Origin: Lentisphaeria bacterium
Lineage (GTDB): Bacteria; Verrucomicrobiota; Lentisphaeria; Oligosphaerales; Oligosphaeraceae
Direction of reading: 5' to 3'
DNA: 64,000 nt
Assembly (NCBI GenBank): GCA_024405215.1
Contig: JAKSPB010000012.1
Span: 1 to 64,000 of the forward strand
Part shown: in pieces, positions 12,744 through 24,026 of the stretch
Layout: every line of letters begins with the position of its first letter
How positions within the stretch are numbered: position 1 is the first letter of the stretch
The notes under the pieces: model-generated
Databases searched by the model: none
Told to the model about the DNA's origin: nothing
What the model saw: only the letters and a program-made list of their open reading frames with translations
Made by a program: the position numbers and the translations under genes

Positions 12744-13313
12744 TTATTTGGAGCCGGGATGGACCAGGGGCTTGCCTTCGCGGCAGAGGGGGCAATCAGC
12801 AGGATCAAAAGTCTGCAGGGAGAGTTTCAGAAGGCTCTTGAAGGGCACGTCGAACTTCGCGCCGCCCTGGCTGCGGTCCACCATGACGGTCACGCCAACC
12901 GGGATGGCCCCGAAGGAACGCGCCAGGTCAATGGTCTGCTGGACACGGCCGCCCTTGGTGACCACGTCTTCGGCGATGAGCACGCGCTCGCCGGGCTTCA
13001 GACTGAAACCACGGCGCAGGACCAGGTTGGATTGGTCGTCCTTCTCGGCGAAGATGGCACGGGTCTTGAGAGCCTTGCCGACTTCCTGGCCGACGACGAT
13101 GCCGCCGATGGCAGGGGAGAGGACCACGTCGATCTTCTCGTTGGCCCAGGGCTTCGCCATTTCGGTGCAGAGCTGGCTGGCCAGCTCGGCGTACTGCAAC
13201 AGCAGGGCTGCCTGGAAGTAGTGATCGCTATGCAGACCGCTGCGAAGGAGGAAGTGGCCGGTAAGCAAAGCGCCGGTGTCGGACATGCACTTCAGGATTT
13301 CAGCTTCAGTCAT
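12744..13313 (-). CDS. pyrE: Orotate phosphoribosyltransferase
   Basis: A 189-residue enzyme that joins orotate to PRPP to make OMP in pyrimidine synthesis. The PRPP-binding loop is VLIAEDVVTKGGRVQQT; upstream are SGLHSDHYFQ and the flexible-loop region with FAEKDDQSNLVLRRGF. A C-terminal CPLCREG segment is typical of the shorter bacterial form and could bind metal. A good ribosome site (GGAGA) precedes the ATG. It sits 12 bp downstream of the amidase gene. Confidence 0.95.
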   Translation of the reverse strand: MTEAEILKCMSDTGALLTGHFLLRSGLHSDHYFQAALLLQYAELASQLCTEMAKPWANEKIDVVLSPAIGGIVVGQEVGKALKTRAIFAEKDDQSNLVLRRGFSLKPGERVLIAEDVVTKGGRVQQTIDLARSFGAIPVGVTVMVDRSQGGAKFDVPFKSLLKLSLQTFDPADCPLCREGKPLVHPGSK

Positions 13314-13324
13314 GGTAGTGTCTC

Positions 13325-14422
13325 CTATTTTTTCGTTGACATCTTGGGTTGAATTGTCTTGGCAAGCTTGTCAATGCCGTCACAGATAGCAACGGCCAGC
13401 TTGTCCTGGTAGGCGGGCTTCAGCATTTCCGCCCGCTCCTTGTCGTTGGAAAGAAATCCCAGCTCCACCAGCATGGCGGGGGCGGGGGTGTCAATGATGA
13501 CCTTGAACTGCTTCCGCTTGATTCCACGGTCAACAGCTTTGGTGGCGGAGACCAACGCCCGCTGCGTGTGGTACGCCCACAGGGCGCTGGTACGCTGGTA
13601 AGGCGTGGCGGCGCCGGTCTTGCCGATGTTGGTGGTGCCGAAGGAAGGAACGCCCGGAGGATTGGCGATGAAGACCTCGACGGCGTTGCTAGTCGAGTCC
13701 GCGGCGGAATTGCCGTGGATGGAAAGGCAGAGATCGGGCTTTTTCTTGACGGCGAAGTCGCAGCGTTCCTGCAGGCTAGTGGTCTTGTCCGCCGTTCGAG
13801 TCATGCTCACCTGATATCCCCGGGCCTTCAAAACGGCGGCCACGCGCCGGGCCATCAGGAGATTCAGGTTCTTTTCCAGGAGCTTCCCGTGAGATGCGCC
13901 CTGGTCGGTTCCGCCATGCCCGGCGTCGATCACGATGGTCTTGATGGCGCGCCGGGGAATCAGCGTGGTGTTGAGCAGCGGTTCCAGGAACTCCGTGAAG
14001 TCGGTTTTCTCCAGCAGGAAAAGTCCGTTCTTCCAAAGCACGGGATAGCTCAGGCTGGCAGTGGTGCCGCTGACGGTGAAGATTTGCTTGGCAACCGTGA
14101 AGACAATGGTCTCGCCGCGAGATGTGGTCAGGGTGATGACGCGATCCTTGCCTACCGTCTTCTCCGCGGCCTTGAACCCGAAGTGCCTGGCCACCTTCCG
14201 CAAATCCAGGTATTTCCGCTTGCCATAGGTGAGTTCCGGAATCGCGGGCCTCTTCGGAGCCTTGGCTGGCTTCTGCGACGGCGTGGATTTCTTCGGCGCC
14301 TGGACGGCTGCCGCCTTCGGCGGAATGGCCTTCCGGACAGGCTGAGGCGTAGCACAAAGCACTGTCCCCCCCAGGAGGAACGATGCCAGAAGAACGCGGA
14401 TGGCGCTGTAGCAGAAGTTCAT
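13325..14422 (-). CDS. N-acetylmuramoyl-L-alanine amidase (Amidase_3)
   Basis: A 365-residue exported cell-wall hydrolase that cuts the bond between MurNAc and the stem peptide. The start at ATG 14422 gives a signal peptide (MNFCYSAIRVLLASFLLGG); an in-frame TTG at 14479 inside clpX is less likely. After a Pro/Lys-rich linker comes an AMIN-like or copper-amine-oxidase-N-like strand region (about 75-155). The zinc-dependent catalytic domain follows, with DAGHGGTDQGA (His), KLLEKNLNL (Glu), LCLSIHGNSA (His) and MLVELGFLSN (catalytic Glu). It starts 4 bp after the clpX stop. Confidence 0.93.
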   Translation of the reverse strand: MNFCYSAIRVLLASFLLGGTVLCATPQPVRKAIPPKAAAVQAPKKSTPSQKPAKAPKRPAIPELTYGKRKYLDLRKVARHFGFKAAEKTVGKDRVITLTTSRGETIVFTVAKQIFTVSGTTASLSYPVLWKNGLFLLEKTDFTEFLEPLLNTTLIPRRAIKTIVIDAGHGGTDQGASHGKLLEKNLNLLMARRVAAVLKARGYQVSMTRTADKTTSLQERCDFAVKKKPDLCLSIHGNSAADSTSNAVEVFIANPPGVPSFGTTNIGKTGAATPYQRTSALWAYHTQRALVSATKAVDRGIKRKQFKVIIDTPAPAMLVELGFLSNDKERAEMLKPAYQDKLAVAICDGIDKLAKTIQPKMSTKK

Positions 14423-14426
14423 GAAC

Positions 14427-15824
14427 CTAACCAATTTTGACAACGGCGGCCTTTTCGCCGCGGATGACTTCCTCGTCAATGACGCAGGTGCCCTTCTGGC
14501 CTTCCGCCAGCTTGGGCAAGTCGAACATCACGTCCAGCATCCGCTTTTCGATGATGGCGCGCAGTCCGCGTGCGCCCGTGTGCAGGGCCGTCGCCTGCTC
14601 GGCCACGGCCTTCAGGGCCCCGGGAGTGAATTCCAGTTCCACGCCGGAAATCCGCATGAGCTGCTGATACTGCTTGACGATGGAATTCTTGGGTTCCGTC
14701 AGAATGTGCACCAAGTCGTCCGTGGTGAGTTCGTTCAACGCGGCAATGACCGGCAGACGCCCCACCAGCTCGGGAATCAATCCGAACTGAACAAGGTCCT
14801 CGGGCTCCACGTGCTGGAGGGGGTTCTTCGCAATGTCCACGGCATTTTCCACTGCCTTGTCTTCGCTGCCGGCCTCGCCGAAGCCAAGTTGACGGGAACC
14901 GCCACGCCGGGCGACAATCTTGTCCAGCCCCACGAAGGCACCGCCGCAAATGAAGAGGATGTTCCGGGTATCCAGATGCAGGTATTCCTGGTCGGGATGC
15001 TTGCGGCCGCCCTTGGGAGGGATGTTGGCCACGGTGCCTTCCACGATCTTCAGAAGCGCCTGCTGGACGCCCTCGCCGGAGACGTCGCGAGTGATGGAAA
15101 CATTCTGGGTCTTGCGGGCGATCTTGTCGATTTCGTCCACATAGACAATGCCCATGGAGGCCTTTTCCAGATCGAAGTCAGCGGCCTGGACCAGGCGCAG
15201 CAGGATATTCTCCACGTCTTCGCCCACATAGCCGGCCTCAGTGAGGGTGGTGGCGTCGGAGATGGCGAAAGGCACCTGCAGACGCTTGGCCAGCGCCTGC
15301 GCCAGGAGGGTCTTGCCGCTGCCGGAAGGCCCCAGCATCAGCACATTGCTCTTGGAGAGCTCCACATCGGAGGCGGCGAAGAGATCACCCTTGTTCCGCT
15401 CGTTGAGGAGGCGCTTGTAATGGTTGTGGACGGCGACTGCCAGAGCCTTTCGCGCCTCTTCCTGCCCGTAGCAATACTGCCCCAGGTAGTCATAGATCTC
15501 CCGAGGCGTTCCCAGGCTTTCCATGGTCAGCGGAAGCGACAGAGCACCCTTCTTGGTCTTCGGCTGGTCGCGGCAGTCGAGTTCGTTTTGAAAACCGAGG
15601 GCCCCGACATCCACCCGGGAGGCGACCTCCGCGAAATGAGCCATGACCTCCGGGACCCGGGAGGCGTCCGCAGCGGAAAGCAGCGCATGCGTGCAGTCCA
15701 GGCAGACGCTAGGCAGACCGGGAGTAGTCAATCCCTGGGTGATGCCGAACTGGTCCACAGGCAGCTGTCGCCCGCAGAGCATGCACTGCGCCTTCTGGGA
15801 TTTCTTCGTGGTAGTGCGTGGCAT
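14427..15824 (-). CDS. clpX: ATP-dependent Clp protease ATP-binding subunit ClpX
   Basis: A 465-residue AAA+ unfoldase that feeds substrates to ClpP. The N-terminal zinc-binding domain has CMLCGRQ and CLDC; the AAA+ core has [15 protein letters not shown] (Walker A), [13 protein letters not shown] (Walker B), [15 protein letters not shown] and the pore/sensor segment [13 protein letters not shown]. The zinc finger is more widely spaced (about 24 residues between the Cys pairs) than is usual, with a Gln/Gly-rich stretch between. It lies 6 bp after clpP, and the two are clearly co-transcribed. Confidence 0.96.
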   Translation of the reverse strand: MPRTTTKKSQKAQCMLCGRQLPVDQFGITQGLTTPGLPSVCLDCTHALLSAADASRVPEVMAHFAEVASRVDVGALGFQNELDCRDQPKTKKGALSLPLTMESLGTPREIYDYLGQYCYGQEEARKALAVAVHNHYKRLLNERNKGDLFAASDVELSKSNVLMLGPSGSGKTLLAQALAKRLQVPFAISDATTLTEAGYVGEDVENILLRLVQAADFDLEKASMGIVYVDEIDKIARKTQNVSITRDVSGEGVQQALLKIVEGTVANIPPKGGRKHPDQEYLHLDTRNILFICGGAFVGLDKIVARRGGSRQLGFGEAGSEDKAVENAVDIAKNPLQHVEPEDLVQFGLIPELVGRLPVIAALNELTTDDLVHILTEPKNSIVKQYQQLMRISGVELEFTPGALKAVAEQATALHTGARGLRAIIEKRMLDVMFDLPKLAEGQKGTCVIDEEVIRGEKAAVVKIG

Positions 15825-15830
15825 GGGGGG

Positions 15831-16448
15831 CTACTTCTTGGCGGAGAGTTTGGGCTGGGGCTCGATGACGCTGTCGACCACGTGGTAGTCGCAGGCCTCC
15901 TGTGCGGAGAGGAAGAAATCGCGCTGGGAATCCCGGGCGATCTGCTCGGCGGGCTTTCCGATGTGCTTGGCCAGGATATCGTAGAGGACCGCGCGGGTCT
16001 TCAGGATCTCCTGTGCCTGGATGTCGATATCCGCCGCCGTTCCCTGGCATCCGCCGGAAGGCTGATGGATCATGATGCGGGAATGAGGCAGCGCGAAGCG
16101 CTTTCCGGGCGCGCCGGCGGCCAGCAGCACGGCGCCCATGGAAGCAGCCTGGCCAATGCAGTAGGTGCGCACATCGCAGGAGACCATCTGCATGGTGTCG
16201 TAGATGGCCAGACCGGCGGAAACCACGCCGCCCGGGCTGTTGATGTAGAAATGGATGTCCTTCTTGGGATCCTCGCTCTGCAGGAAGAGGAACTGGGCCA
16301 TGATGCAGTTGGCCACCGCATCGTCCACCTCGCTGCCCAGCATGACAATGCGGTCCTTCAGCAGGCGGGAGTAGATGTCATATTGGCGCTCGCCGGCGCC
16401 GGTCTGCTCGATGACGTACGGAGCGTAGAAATTGTTCTTGATTGCCAT
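15831..16448 (-). CDS. clpP: ATP-dependent Clp protease proteolytic subunit
   Basis: A 205-residue serine protease subunit. The catalytic Ser is in [14 protein letters not shown], the His in [11 protein letters not shown], and the Asp is likely in the RDSQRDFF segment. INSPGG and the handle region [16 protein letters not shown] are also present. It sits in the classic order tig-clpP-clpX, where trigger factor, protease and unfoldase form one protein-quality unit. A 256-bp gap separates it from tig, so it may also have its own promoter. Confidence 0.97.
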   Translation of the reverse strand: MAIKNNFYAPYVIEQTGAGERQYDIYSRLLKDRIVMLGSEVDDAVANCIMAQFLFLQSEDPKKDIHFYINSPGGVVSAGLAIYDTMQMVSCDVRTYCIGQAASMGAVLLAAGAPGKRFALPHSRIMIHQPSGGCQGTAADIDIQAQEILKTRAVLYDILAKHIGKPAEQIARDSQRDFFLSAQEACDYHVVDSVIEPQPKLSAKK

Positions 16449-16704
16449 AAGTATTTTTCCATTCGGTTGTGTTTTTACGCGCCGACCACCCTCGCGTACG
16501 TGTGCTCGTGCGCGCGTAGAAAATTTGCCAGCCGGAAGACGACTGGCGTAATCCGAGGCTTGCGCCCCGGACGCAGAACAGACCGCAGTCCATTCCGCCT
16601 TCCCGAAGAAAGACGGACGGATTGCGGCTGTTGAAATGCCGTTCCGGCTGAGGGCGCAAAACCCTTTGTGTTTTTATCCCTAGAAGCCCTAGGAATTAGG
16701 CGTT
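16449..16704. other. Gap between tig and clpP
   Basis: No credible gene is present in these 256 bases. There is a short inverted repeat (GCCAG/CTGGC at about 16528-16548) and a pair of CTAGGG/CCCTAG motifs near 16678-16692, just after tig. I see no strong terminator or sigma-70 promoter. Confidence 0.4.
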
Positions 16705-18048
16705 TTATTTCGCTTCAGGAGCGCCGTTCACAGTGATGTCGGCTTCCTTGACCATCAGGGCGATGACCTTCTGGCGGATGATGGTGGCGATCATGTTGTC
16801 CCAGGCCCCGCGGTCATTGCGGATTTCCTTGACAAACTGGTCGAAGCTCATGCCCATCTGCTGCGCGTTGAAGGCGCAGTAGCTGTAGAGGTCGTCGTTC
16901 TGGACCTGCAGGTTTTCCTTCTGGGCGATGACATCGAAGGCGCGCATCAGGCGCATGGTCTTCGGAATGTCCTCGTTGACCTTCTTCTGGGCGGCCTCCA
17001 GCTCCTTTGCCAGCTCGTCGCCGGTCACGCCGCGGCCTTCCAGGCTCTTCTTCTCCATGTCCATGCCTTCCTTGATGGCCTCGGCAAGGCGCTTGGGAGG
17101 AAGTTCGAAGTCAAGCAGCGCGGAGTATGCCTTGGTGACCTGGTCGTAGACATTGTTCATCTCGTTGGCCTCGGCCTGCTGCTCCATGCGCTCGCGGATC
17201 TGCTTCTTCACGCCATCCATGTCCTTCACGCCGAAGTTCTTGAAGAAAGCATCGTCAAAGGCGGGGGGCTGGAAGCCGTGGACTTCGCGCACGACGAAGT
17301 GGTAGTTGAGGGTCTTGCCGCGGAGAGCCTCGATGCGGAAGTCCTCGGGGAAGGTGACGGCCGCGTCCTTCTCGCCATTGACGGCCACGCCGGCCAGAAT
17401 GCCGGTGATGCCGGGGATGGTCTCGGGATCGCGCATGATCTGCCAGGCGTTGTTGCCGGTCAGCAGATACTTGGCCTGGGCGTTGTTCTTCAGCTCCTCG
17501 TCGGCATCGGTGGTGTAGTCCACGCGCAACATGTCGCCAGCTTCGGCGGGACGCTCCAGCTTGACATAGGTACCATGCATGCGAATGAAGGTCTCGGAAG
17601 CCTCGTCCACCTTCTTCTGCTCGATTTCGTGGTAGTTCTTGGTAGCCTTCAGGCCCTTGTAGGAGGGAAGCTCAAACTCGGGATAGATCTCGAAGGTGGC
17701 CTTGATGGTGAAATCCTGTCCAGCGGTGTATTCGGGAACCACGTCATTCTCCAGATCCACGCCACCGGCCAAAGCCAGCTTCTTCTCGTCGACGACCTCG
17801 GTCAAGGCCTTGTTCAGAAGCTGCTGGGCAACATCCGCGCAGATGTCCTTCCCGTACTGGGAAATGATCATGGACTGCGGGATATGGCCGGCGCGGAAGC
17901 CGGGCTTCTGCACTTTGGTCATGTACTGGGTCAGCACATCGTTATACGTCTTCTTGCCGTTTTTCGCGGGGACGACCGCGGTCAGCTGCATGGTGCACGG
18001 CGCAATCGTCGCCAGTTCGGCGTTCAGACCACTCTTGTAGGTTTCCAC
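16705..18048 (-). CDS. tig: Trigger factor
   Basis: A 447-residue ribosome-bound chaperone and peptidyl-prolyl isomerase. The N-terminal ribosome-binding domain holds VQKPGFRAGHIPQSMI, a variant of the family's GFRpGkvP signature. The PPIase-like middle begins at about residue 160 (AEAGDMLRVDY) and the helical C-terminal arms end with VKEADITV. The start is GTG at 18046-18048 because AAGGAG lies 6 bases upstream; the open frame extends further but has no ribosome site. It heads the tig-clpP-clpX group. Confidence 0.93.
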   Translation of the reverse strand: METYKSGLNAELATIAPCTMQLTAVVPAKNGKKTYNDVLTQYMTKVQKPGFRAGHIPQSMIISQYGKDICADVAQQLLNKALTEVVDEKKLALAGGVDLENDVVPEYTAGQDFTIKATFEIYPEFELPSYKGLKATKNYHEIEQKKVDEASETFIRMHGTYVKLERPAEAGDMLRVDYTTDADEELKNNAQAKYLLTGNNAWQIMRDPETIPGITGILAGVAVNGEKDAAVTFPEDFRIEALRGKTLNYHFVVREVHGFQPPAFDDAFFKNFGVKDMDGVKKQIRERMEQQAEANEMNNVYDQVTKAYSALLDFELPPKRLAEAIKEGMDMEKKSLEGRGVTGDELAKELEAAQKKVNEDIPKTMRLMRAFDVIAQKENLQVQNDDLYSYCAFNAQQMGMSFDQFVKEIRNDRGAWDNMIATIIRQKVIALMVKEADITVNGAPEAK

Positions 18049-18565
18049 TTTCGACTCCTTGGATAAAGAGTTCTGCTTGAAAAGATAGACACATTCCACG
18101 TTCTTACGAGACTTTTGGAAAAGCCTCTTCACGGTAAACGGTACCGCGCGGAAAGTGGTTTACTATAATCCGCCTGCGACAAACGGACGGCCTTTTTCCG
18201 CAATTCCCTTGCACGGCATGACATGGAAATACACGTTCAGCGTGCCGGAGCTTGTGGTTCCGGCCATCGTCGAACGCGCCATCGGAAACAGCTCCAACCG
18301 CCGGCATGACCTTGACAAGGGTTCGGAATGCTTTGTGGGCAACATGCTTCGCCACACTGCCCCCAGACCTCAAGCCCGCCTGCAATCCAGATACAAAAAA
18401 TGCCGCCCTGAACTGCAGACGCCTACCAGGCAACAAGCAGGAGAAAGGAACGGCACATTGCCTTATACCCTGAAACTGGCCTTGTCAAATGGGGAAAGGG
18501 GGAATAGTGCTTTTCATCTTTTGATTCTTTTACACTGAAAGGAAGCTTTTCGGAAGTCGTTATTC
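18049..18565. other. Intergenic region between tig and the small basic gene
   Basis: About 500 bases separate divergent genes. An open frame at 18155-18538 (+) has no family resemblance, unconvincing composition and no ribosome site. TACTATAAT at 18161-18169 looks like a -10 box without a good -35 partner. No tRNA-like fold was recognised. Confidence 0.4.
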
Positions 18566-18593
18566 TTGCAATTCTTCCCTGCCTGAATATATT
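18566..18593 (+). promoter_or_regulatory. Probable sigma-70 promoter of the small basic gene
   Basis: TTGCAA (18566-18571) and TATATT (18588-18593) are separated by 16 bp, about 60 bp before the ATG at 18652. The leader between is A-rich. The spacing is acceptable, but no start-site data exist. Confidence 0.5.
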
Positions 18594-18651
18594 ACAGAGT
18601 TTTACTAGAAAAAGTTTTGTCCAACCTTCACAAAAAGAAAAGGAAAAAAAC

Positions 18652-18759
18652 ATGAGCCAACAGCATACCAAGTCTGAGAAGCGTGCCCGTCGCAAGCGTT
18701 ACGCAATCCGTCTGCGTGAGCGTATCAACGAAGCCAAGGCGGCTGCCAAAAAGAAGTAG
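18652..18759 (+). CDS. Small basic protein, PVC signature protein-like
   Basis: A 35-residue, very basic protein that begins MSQQHTKSEKRARRKRYAIR and ends AAAKKK, with AGGA seven bases before the ATG. About half of its residues are Lys or Arg and it has no hydrophobic core. It resembles the short basic protein described as a signature of the Planctomycetes-Verrucomicrobia-Chlamydiae superphylum, for which non-specific nucleic-acid binding was reported. The resemblance is from memory of the family pattern (S-x-H-x-K near the start, then Lys/Arg-rich helices). It has its own likely promoter and terminator, as expected for an abundant single-gene transcript. Confidence 0.75.
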   Translation: MSQQHTKSEKRARRKRYAIRLRERINEAKAAAKKK

Positions 18760-18790
18760 GTTTTAACCTCGCCGGAAATTGTTCCGGACG

Positions 18791-18880
18791 GGACACGGCA
18801 TATCTGTCCGTCTTTTCAGTCGCCTGGAAGCGACCGAGAACCGGATGCCGTGTCCTTTTTGTTTTTTACGGCATCCGGTT
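18791..18880 (+). terminator. Terminator with an overlapping competing hairpin
   Basis: Stem A pairs GGACACGGCAT (18791-18801) with ATGCCGTGTCC (18845-18855), encloses a small GTCGC/GCGAC hairpin (18819-18834), and is followed by TTTTTGTTTTTT. That is a good terminator for the small basic gene. Stem B pairs AACCGGATGCCGT (18839-18851) with ACGGCATCCGGTT (18868-18880), 13 bp and perfect, and uses the 3' arm of stem A. The two stems are mutually exclusive, so this could be an attenuator ahead of ppdK or simply a terminator that works on both strands. Confidence 0.7.
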
Positions 18881-18892
18881 AGATGCCAAGTT

Positions 18893-18999
18893 CGCGGATC
18901 CCTCCGCGGACTGTTTACAGGGAAGGGAGCCATTAGAGAATGGCCGTCAAGAATTTATCGGAGGGAAAGACACGTCGTGACGTTCATTCTCTAACGGCC
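18893..18999 (+). promoter_or_regulatory. Structured ppdK leader
   Basis: Downstream of the terminator the leader can fold into CGCGGA/TCCGCG (18893-18898 with 18903-18908) and TTAGAGAATG/CATTCTCTAA (18933-18942 with 18985-18994). GGCCGT (18942-18947) can also pair with ACGGCC (18994-18999), which excludes part of the preceding stem. ppdK starts 45 bp later. The density of perfect stems is unusual, but no known riboswitch class was recognised. Confidence 0.45.
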
Positions 19000-19044
19000 C
19001 CTAGAGATGAAGTAGCCAGTAAAAAAAACAGGAACAACCACAAC

Positions 19045-21843
<2,799 letters not shown>

Positions 21844-21867
21844 CCTGAGCCTCCGCTGAACGGAAAA

Positions 21868-21913
21868 GGGCTGTTGCCATACCTCGATCGAGGCGGCAAC
21901 AGCCCTTTTTTTA
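21868..21913 (+). terminator. Rho-independent terminator of ppdK
   Basis: GGGCTGTTGCC (21868-21878) pairs perfectly with GGCAACAGCCC (21894-21904) and is followed by a T-run to 21913. The loop contains the palindrome CTCGATCGAG. Confidence 0.9.
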
Positions 21914-22005
21914 TTGGAACTAGTTATCTATGTTGCCGTTATTGACGACTCGGAATTATTCTGCACCTGAAACGCATGCCTAGGAAAAATGCCAAGTTTG
22001 AACAC

Positions 22006-22028
22006 AGGCAATTTAAGTATGTAATTCC
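22006..22028 (+). repeat. Left terminal inverted repeat
   Basis: This 23-bp repeat has its partner at 24027-24049 with one mismatch (AGGCAAT here, AGGCAAC there when read inwards). Its inner end also takes part in a local hairpin at 22024-22058. Confidence 0.7.
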
Positions 22029-22058
22029 GTTTTTGTATTTATTGTGCAAAAACGGAAT
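22024..22058 (+). promoter_or_regulatory. 12-bp hairpin or operator before the lipoprotein gene
   Basis: ATTCCGTTTTTG (22024-22035) and CAAAAACGGAAT (22047-22058) form a perfect inverted repeat with an 11-base loop. It lies just before a GGTATATTAA box (from 22066) that could serve as a -10 region for the gene at 22120. It may be an operator or a hairpin; no T-run follows. Confidence 0.45.
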
Positions 22059-22119
22059 AGCATTGGTATATTAACAGAAACTGCTTTCTTGTATGTTGGA
22101 GATTTTTTAATTTTCGGAA

Positions 22120-23634
22120 ATGTTCAGAATGCAGAGAATATACGACAAACTGATGGCAAGGTGGCTTTTTATTGCGATGATGGCCGTGCTTTGTATGATG
22201 ACAAGCGGTTGTCTGCGTATGACGGCTGAAGTCGGGGCTCAAATAATGTCGGGATTCGGTTCGGAACACTCCGAGCCTATTCTTGTGAACGACAAATATT
22301 TCGATGGCACGCGTCATGTCGCTCCGCTGCTTCTGACTCCTGCCGCGCCGATTGCCCTGATTGATTTGCCGCTGGAATTCGTGTGGGATGTGGTTCTTGT
22401 GCCACCACAGCTAAGGTGGCAGATAACGGACTATTTCAAGGAACAGAGACGCCTGGCCAATCGCACATTGTTGCAGGTCATTTGCGACAGGGATATCTCT
22501 GTGGCCTTGCGCCGTCTGAAAAAATCCGGCGACCATTATGACGACATGATCATCGGTCATTTGATCTGGAAGGACGAGGCTGATAAGAAGCGGATGCTTC
22601 CGTTGATCGACGCGATTTTCAAAAGCGACATCAGATTTGCCGAACAAGCGCTTTACGATCAGAATCTTCTTATGGGCGATAATCTTGAATTCTACAGATA
22701 TTTGTTTGCGATGGGACTGTTGTCGCCAAAGGCATTCCCGCGTGAGCATGCGGTATATAATGCCATGGAAACGATGCTCGGAAATTACGTTGAAGAACTT
22801 GAACCGCATCTTGAACTGGTAAGGCTTCTGCTGGCAAACGGCTGCAATCCCAATTCCGTGCCGTATCCGAATCAACTGTATCCAGAACCGCGATACGTGA
22901 CACTGAGTGCTCTTGATCTGGCCGAGATGACATACAAAAGGGAAGCAGAAAGAAATGATGTCGGAAGAAGTATCAGCGCAAGCAAATGCATCGATTTGCT
23001 GAAGTCGTATGGTGCGAAAAGTGGCCGCGAACTCAATTTGCGTTACGATTTGTACATATCGACGCTTTCGCATTTCTTCTCGTATCGTGATCTGAATCGT
23101 TTCAAAGAACGTCTAGAGACGGTGGACCAGGATGAAATGGCCAAGGCGCTGTGGCACATAATGCATGCCATCAGGTGGGAGAATCCAGAATTTCCAGATC
23201 GCATGCCGTTCGTCAAGGCGTTGGTTGAACATGGAATGAAATATCCGTACTTTCTGTTGTGCGCCCCAGAACTCTTTGTCCCTGAAAACATGGATTTTTA
23301 CGAGTTCATGTTTGAAAACGGCTTGAATCCGGCTGAATATCCAAACGAGCATGCCGTCTGGTCGTGCTGCTATAATATCATTCAGCTGCGCGGAAGGGCT
23401 GCAAACACATATTTGGAATTTCTGAAACTGCTTCTTGAGAAGGGATGCAATCCGAACAGCGTGCCGGGAAGATGGTGCATGCATTCGTTCTATTTGCCAA
23501 AAGATATCTTCCCGAATCCAACTCCGCTCGCCTTGATCAGTTATTATCGCATGAGACGCATGTATGGAATCAACGCTCAAGCAACACAGAAAAAGGCATA
23601 CGACATTGTTAAGGGATATGGCGGTACGCTTTGA
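22120..23634 (+). CDS. Lipoprotein with YceK/YidQ-like and ankyrin-like parts
   Basis: A 504-residue predicted lipoprotein: a hydrophobic signal ends in the lipobox MTSGC (Cys at about 31). Residues 50-95 (YFDGTR, then PAAPIALIDLPLEFVWDVVL and LPP-like end) look like the small YceK/YidQ outer-membrane lipoprotein family. The remaining 400 residues are helical with at least two ankyrin-like units, ELVRLLLANGCNPNSV and EFLKLLLEKGCNPNSV, each followed by a Pro- and Leu-rich LSALDLA or TPLALIS strand-helix. The joint architecture is unusual; the function is unknown, perhaps a protein-binding surface factor. Base composition is more A+T-rich than its neighbours. The start could also be M4 or M12. 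Confidence 0.65.
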   Translation: MFRMQRIYDKLMARWLFIAMMAVLCMMTSGCLRMTAEVGAQIMSGFGSEHSEPILVNDKYFDGTRHVAPLLLTPAAPIALIDLPLEFVWDVVLVPPQLRWQITDYFKEQRRLANRTLLQVICDRDISVALRRLKKSGDHYDDMIIGHLIWKDEADKKRMLPLIDAIFKSDIRFAEQALYDQNLLMGDNLEFYRYLFAMGLLSPKAFPREHAVYNAMETMLGNYVEELEPHLELVRLLLANGCNPNSVPYPNQLYPEPRYVTLSALDLAEMTYKREAERNDVGRSISASKCIDLLKSYGAKSGRELNLRYDLYISTLSHFFSYRDLNRFKERLETVDQDEMAKALWHIMHAIRWENPEFPDRMPFVKALVEHGMKYPYFLLCAPELFVPENMDFYEFMFENGLNPAEYPNEHAVWSCCYNIIQLRGRAANTYLEFLKLLLEKGCNPNSVPGRWCMHSFYLPKDIFPNPTPLALISYYRMRRMYGINAQATQKKAYDIVKGYGGTL

Positions 23635-23640
23635 ACGCAT

Positions 23641-23672
23641 CCTTCCGCCGACAGTGGACTGTCAGGAAGGAA
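23641..23672 (+). terminator. Probable terminator hairpin after the lipoprotein gene
   Basis: TCCTTCC...GACAG and CTGTC...GGAAGGA form a two-part stem around TGGA six bases after the stop. There is no T-run, so termination is uncertain. Confidence 0.45.
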
Positions 23673-23867
23673 TCCGTTACTGTCCTAGTATTCTAGGCGA
23701 ATATCCCAAGTGACTGTTACCCACCCAATTAAGTATAGCAACGAGCCTAGGCACTATTGGGAAAGTCATGGAAATCTACAGAAATCTATAACTTTTGTAG
23801 ATAGTGCTTGCTCTAAATGGCGGGAGTTTTCCAGGTAAATATGTTAAACTGGGTGGAGGGAGGGGGT

Positions 23868-24013
23868 GGAGCCTTCCCTATTTAAAGGAAAAAGAAGGGG
23901 GCCACACAAAATCTTCCGAGAAGGGAGCCATTCAAAATCTTTGGATCTTTGCAGGAGCCTCCCTAAAATGTCCGAAGGAAGCCACGCGCGAAAACTCCCC
24001 GAAAGGAGCAAAG
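23868..24013 (+). repeat. Degenerate tandem repeats of about 26-31 bp
   Basis: Units beginning GG-A/G-GCC recur at 23868, 23897, 23923, 23954 and 23977, most continuing with a run like CAAAATCT and a CCGA-A box. They are too diverged and uneven to be CRISPR repeats. An open frame crosses them (23804-24121) but shows no family features. Confidence 0.4.
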
Positions 24014-24026
24014 CCACTATCGTTTA

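Noticed and set aside
16378-16659. Small gene between tig and clpP on the minus strand
   Set aside because: It overlaps the clpP start, has no family resemblance and no ribosome site.
18155-18538. Open frame of 127 codons between tig and the small basic gene
   Set aside because: It has no ribosome site, no family features and a composition like non-coding DNA; the opposite strand is equally open.
23868-24013. Possible CRISPR array
   Set aside because: The units differ in length and sequence and there are no constant repeats with unique spacers or cas genes.
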